A stretch of DNA of 8,125 bases, from contig CAJQNM010000416.1 of the NCBI GenBank assembly GCA_905479665.1, positions 1-8,125 of the forward strand, given 5' to 3'. Positions within the stretch are counted from its first letter, which is position 1; each line of letters opens with the position of its first letter. The stretch comes from an uncultured Saprospiraceae bacterium (GTDB lineage: Bacteria; Bacteroidota; Bacteroidia; Chitinophagales; Saprospiraceae). The translations under genes were made by a program, and so were the position numbers. Under the pieces are notes generated by a model. It was not told the origin of the DNA, made no database searches, and was given only the letters and a program-made list of their open reading frames with translations. Below are positions 6,001 to 8,125 of this stretch, one piece after another.

Positions 6001-8125
6001 ATGAAAAGAGCTCTATTGACATTGGCACTAGTTGCCACGATCTGCACATTGTTTGCTCAAAAAAGGAATAAGAAAAAGGCAGAAATCCAACCATCTATAT
6101 CCACGACTGTGATGCCCGATTCTATATTCTCACCAGGATTGCAATGGCGCAACATCGGCCCCACTCGGGGAGGTAGATCTACCTCGGTATGTGGTGTGGT
6201 CCAGGATCCTTTCACTTTCTACTTTGGCTCGACTGGTGGCGGAGTTTGGAAAACGACCGATGGCGGTGCCACCTGGAAAAATGTTTCCGATGGATATTTT
6301 AAAACGGGTTCTGTTGGCGCTATTGCAGTCGCTCCCTCCGACCCCAACGTCATTTATGTCGGCATGGGTGAAGCAGCCATTCGTGGGGTGATGACCTCGC
6401 ACGGAGACGGTGTCTACAAGTCGACAGATGCGGGTGTAACCTGGGAGCATATCGGCCTGGATAAGACGCGCCAAATTTGCAAAATCAGGGTGCATCCTTC
6501 TGATCCGGATGTGGTCTACGTTGGCGCGCAGGGCAGCCCATATCAGCCCACCGAAGATCGTGGTGTGTATCGCAGCCTCGACGGTGGCACCACTTGGGAC
6601 AAAGTTCTTTTTGTAGACAAGAATTCGGGAGTATCGGACCTGAGTATGGATATGGGCAATCCCCGCATCCTTTATGCCGCATTTTGGGATCACCAAAGAC
6701 TGCCCTGGCAAGTACGCAGTGGTGGCCCAGGCAGCGGCATTTGGCGCTCTGCAAATGGAGGTGATGATTGGACAAAAATGACAACCGGCCTACCCGATAG
6801 TCTGATGGGAAAAATTGGGGTCGCTGCCTCACCCGCACAGCCAGGCCGTGCCTTTGCCATTATCGAGTCGGAGCAGGGCGGTCTCTACCGCACAGACGAT
6901 CACGGCAAGTCCTGGTCCCTGATCAATGACGATCGCATTTTACGCACCCGCTCGTGGTACTATATGCATATCTACGCTCACCCAACAGATCCTAATCATG
7001 TGGTTGTACTGAATGCACCATACAATCAGAGTCTGGATGGAGGTAAGACCTTTACACAGGTGCCAACACCCCACGGAGATAATCACGACCTTTGGTTTCA
7101 TCCAGATAATCCACTGGTCTTGGGCCAGGCAAATGATGGGGGTGGCAACATCTCCTACAATGGTGCTCGGACATGGAGCACCCAACAAAACCAACCTACT
7201 GCACAGTTCTATCGCGTCAGTGCCGACAACCGATTTCCCTACTACGTGTATGGAGGCCAGCAGGATAATTCTTCGATAGCAGTGCCCAGTGCCTGGCCAG
7301 GGAGTGGTATCCCCTACAGTGAATTTTATTCGGTCGGTGGGTGCGAAAGCGCATACAATGCATTCGATCCTGACGATCCGCGTTTCGTTTATTCGGGATG
7401 TTACCAGGGCATCATCAATGAGTTTGACAGCAAGCTCAAACTCGAAAAAGACATTATGGCCTATCCGGAACTGGGCCTTGGCCAAAACCCAGCCGACCTG
7501 AAGTACCGCTTTAATTGGAATGCCCCGATTATAGTCTCCGAGCACGATAAGAATGTGATCTATCATGCCGGAAACAAGGTGCTCAAATCTGCCGATCGAG
7601 GCATCACCTGGCAAGAGATTAGCGACGATCTTACCCACAATAGACCAGATAAACTGACTTGGGGTGGTGGTCCGATCACCAATGAAGCTGCAGGCGGTGA
7701 AAACTATCAGACGATTATGTACCTGGAAGAGTCACCGCACGATGCTAACGTACTTTGGGCAGGGAGCGATGATGGTCTCATCCACATCACGCAAGATGGA
7801 GGAGATAGTTGGACCAATGTCACTCCACCAGGCCTCGCAGAGGGAATGGTGAATTGTATTGATGCAAGTAGTCATGACCAAGGCAAAGTGTACGTGGCAT
7901 TTACCCGCTATAAGTTTAATGATTTTACCCCGATGGTATTCGTCACCTCAGATTTTGGAAAAACTTGGGAGCGTCGAGATCGTGGCTTTGCAGACGAAGC
8001 CCATGTACGAACAGTACGCGAGGATCCCACCCGAGCGGGCATGCTCTATGGAGGCACCGAAACCGGTCTATATATATCATACACGGATGGAAAATCCTGG
8101 TTGCCATTTCAACTTAACCTTCCCA
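6001..8125 (+). CDS. Secreted BNR/sortilin-like (VPS10-type) beta-propeller protein, 3' end outside window
   Basis: The frame is open from ATG 6001 to the window edge (708 codons, no stop); relatives are usually about 1,000-1,100 residues, so roughly a third is missing. Residues 1-19 form a Sec signal peptide (MKRALLTLALVATICTLFA, then QKRNKKK). The propeller starts with LQWRNIGPTRGGRST (47-61) and carries Asp boxes at TTDGGATW (85-92), STDAGVTW (141-148), SLDGGTTW (192-199), TDDHGKSW (298-305), SLDGGKTF (344-351), SADRGITW (530-537), TQDGGDSW (597-604) and TSDFGKTW (649-656), plus degenerate ones at SANGGDDW (250-257), SYNGARTW (385-392) and around 693-700. PHGDNHDLWFHPDNP (357-371) and YYVYGGQQDNSS (414-425) are typical of the large 'glycosyl hydrolase/WD40-YVTN-BNR-like' family of Bacteroidota. 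Those names are inherited; hydrolase activity is not established, and I see no identifiable catalytic site. An inverted repeat abuts the start, and no strong ribosome-binding site is visible. Different motifs and length separate it from the BNR protein at 797-2125. Confidence 0.9.
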   Translation, partial: MKRALLTLALVATICTLFAQKRNKKKAEIQPSISTTVMPDSIFSPGLQWRNIGPTRGGRSTSVCGVVQDPFTFYFGSTGGGVWKTTDGGATWKNVSDGYFKTGSVGAIAVAPSDPNVIYVGMGEAAIRGVMTSHGDGVYKSTDAGVTWEHIGLDKTRQICKIRVHPSDPDVVYVGAQGSPYQPTEDRGVYRSLDGGTTWDKVLFVDKNSGVSDLSMDMGNPRILYAAFWDHQRLPWQVRSGGPGSGIWRSANGGDDWTKMTTGLPDSLMGKIGVAASPAQPGRAFAIIESEQGGLYRTDDHGKSWSLINDDRILRTRSWYYMHIYAHPTDPNHVVVLNAPYNQSLDGGKTFTQVPTPHGDNHDLWFHPDNPLVLGQANDGGGNISYNGARTWSTQQNQPTAQFYRVSADNRFPYYVYGGQQDNSSIAVPSAWPGSGIPYSEFYSVGGCESAYNAFDPDDPRFVYSGCYQGIINEFDSKLKLEKDIMAYPELGLGQNPADLKYRFNWNAPIIVSEHDKNVIYHAGNKVLKSADRGITWQEISDDLTHNRPDKLTWGGGPITNEAAGGENYQTIMYLEESPHDANVLWAGSDDGLIHITQDGGDSWTNVTPPGLAEGMVNCIDASSHDQGKVYVAFTRYKFNDFTPMVFVTSDFGKTWERRDRGFADEAHVRTVREDPTRAGMLYGGTETGLYISYTDGKSWLPFQLNLP

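Noticed and set aside
5889..6071. Plus-strand 60-codon frame overlapping the peroxidase remnant and the start of the BNR gene.
   Set aside because: It overlaps the better supported frames on both sides and its translation resembles no known protein.
6130..7638. Long minus-strand frames opposite the large BNR gene, up to 232 codons.
   Set aside because: They lie antisense to a gene with a signal peptide and regular Asp boxes, have no recognisable domains, and are explained by the codon bias of the sense strand.

Overview
The window looks like a chromosomal stretch of a free-living, heterotrophic member of the Bacteroidota, probably from the Saprospiria. The evidence is a type IX secretion (T9SS) C-terminal sorting domain on the first gene, a Cys-flanked Ig-like module of the kind common in Saprospiraceae surface proteins, mostly weak Shine-Dalgarno sequences, several exported or lipid-anchored beta-propeller proteins, and a cytochrome c/FG-GAP fusion. 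The lineage is inferred from gene style; there is no rRNA or marker gene. I found no tRNA, rRNA, CRISPR array, intact insertion sequence or phage gene.

Layout. Positions 2-568 hold the 3' end of a large secreted protein with a T9SS type A sorting domain. Positions 797-2125 encode an exported, probably lipid-anchored sialidase-like protein with six Asp-box (BNR) repeats. A Uma2-family (DUF820) PD-(D/E)XK nuclease-like gene lies convergently on the minus strand (2187-2726). A gap of about 470 bp follows with no convincing intact gene, though it carries open but start-less reading frames that may be debris. Positions 3196-4686 encode an exported protein with an N-terminal c-type cytochrome motif followed by five calcium-loop FG-GAP/VCBS repeats. 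Eight bases later comes a fold-type II PLP enzyme of the threonine/serine dehydratase family (4695-5666). Positions 5728-5935 hold a decayed 3' end of a di-haem cytochrome c peroxidase gene. From 6001 to the window edge runs a large, incomplete gene for a secreted many-bladed BNR/sortilin-like (VPS10-type) propeller protein; 708 codons are visible and it has no stop in the window. A perfect 9-bp inverted repeat ends one base before its start codon.

How the genes relate. Most of the content is cell-envelope or exported protein, which fits surface polymer handling, but no substrate can be read from the sequence. The cytochrome/FG-GAP gene and the dehydratase are close enough to be co-transcribed, though no biochemical link between them is evident. 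The peroxidase remnant beside the cytochrome gene may mean that a second haem protein was once encoded here. I do not see a clearly new multi-gene system. The points most worth checking are the peroxidase remnant, the cytochrome/FG-GAP fusion and the inverted repeat at 5962-5999.
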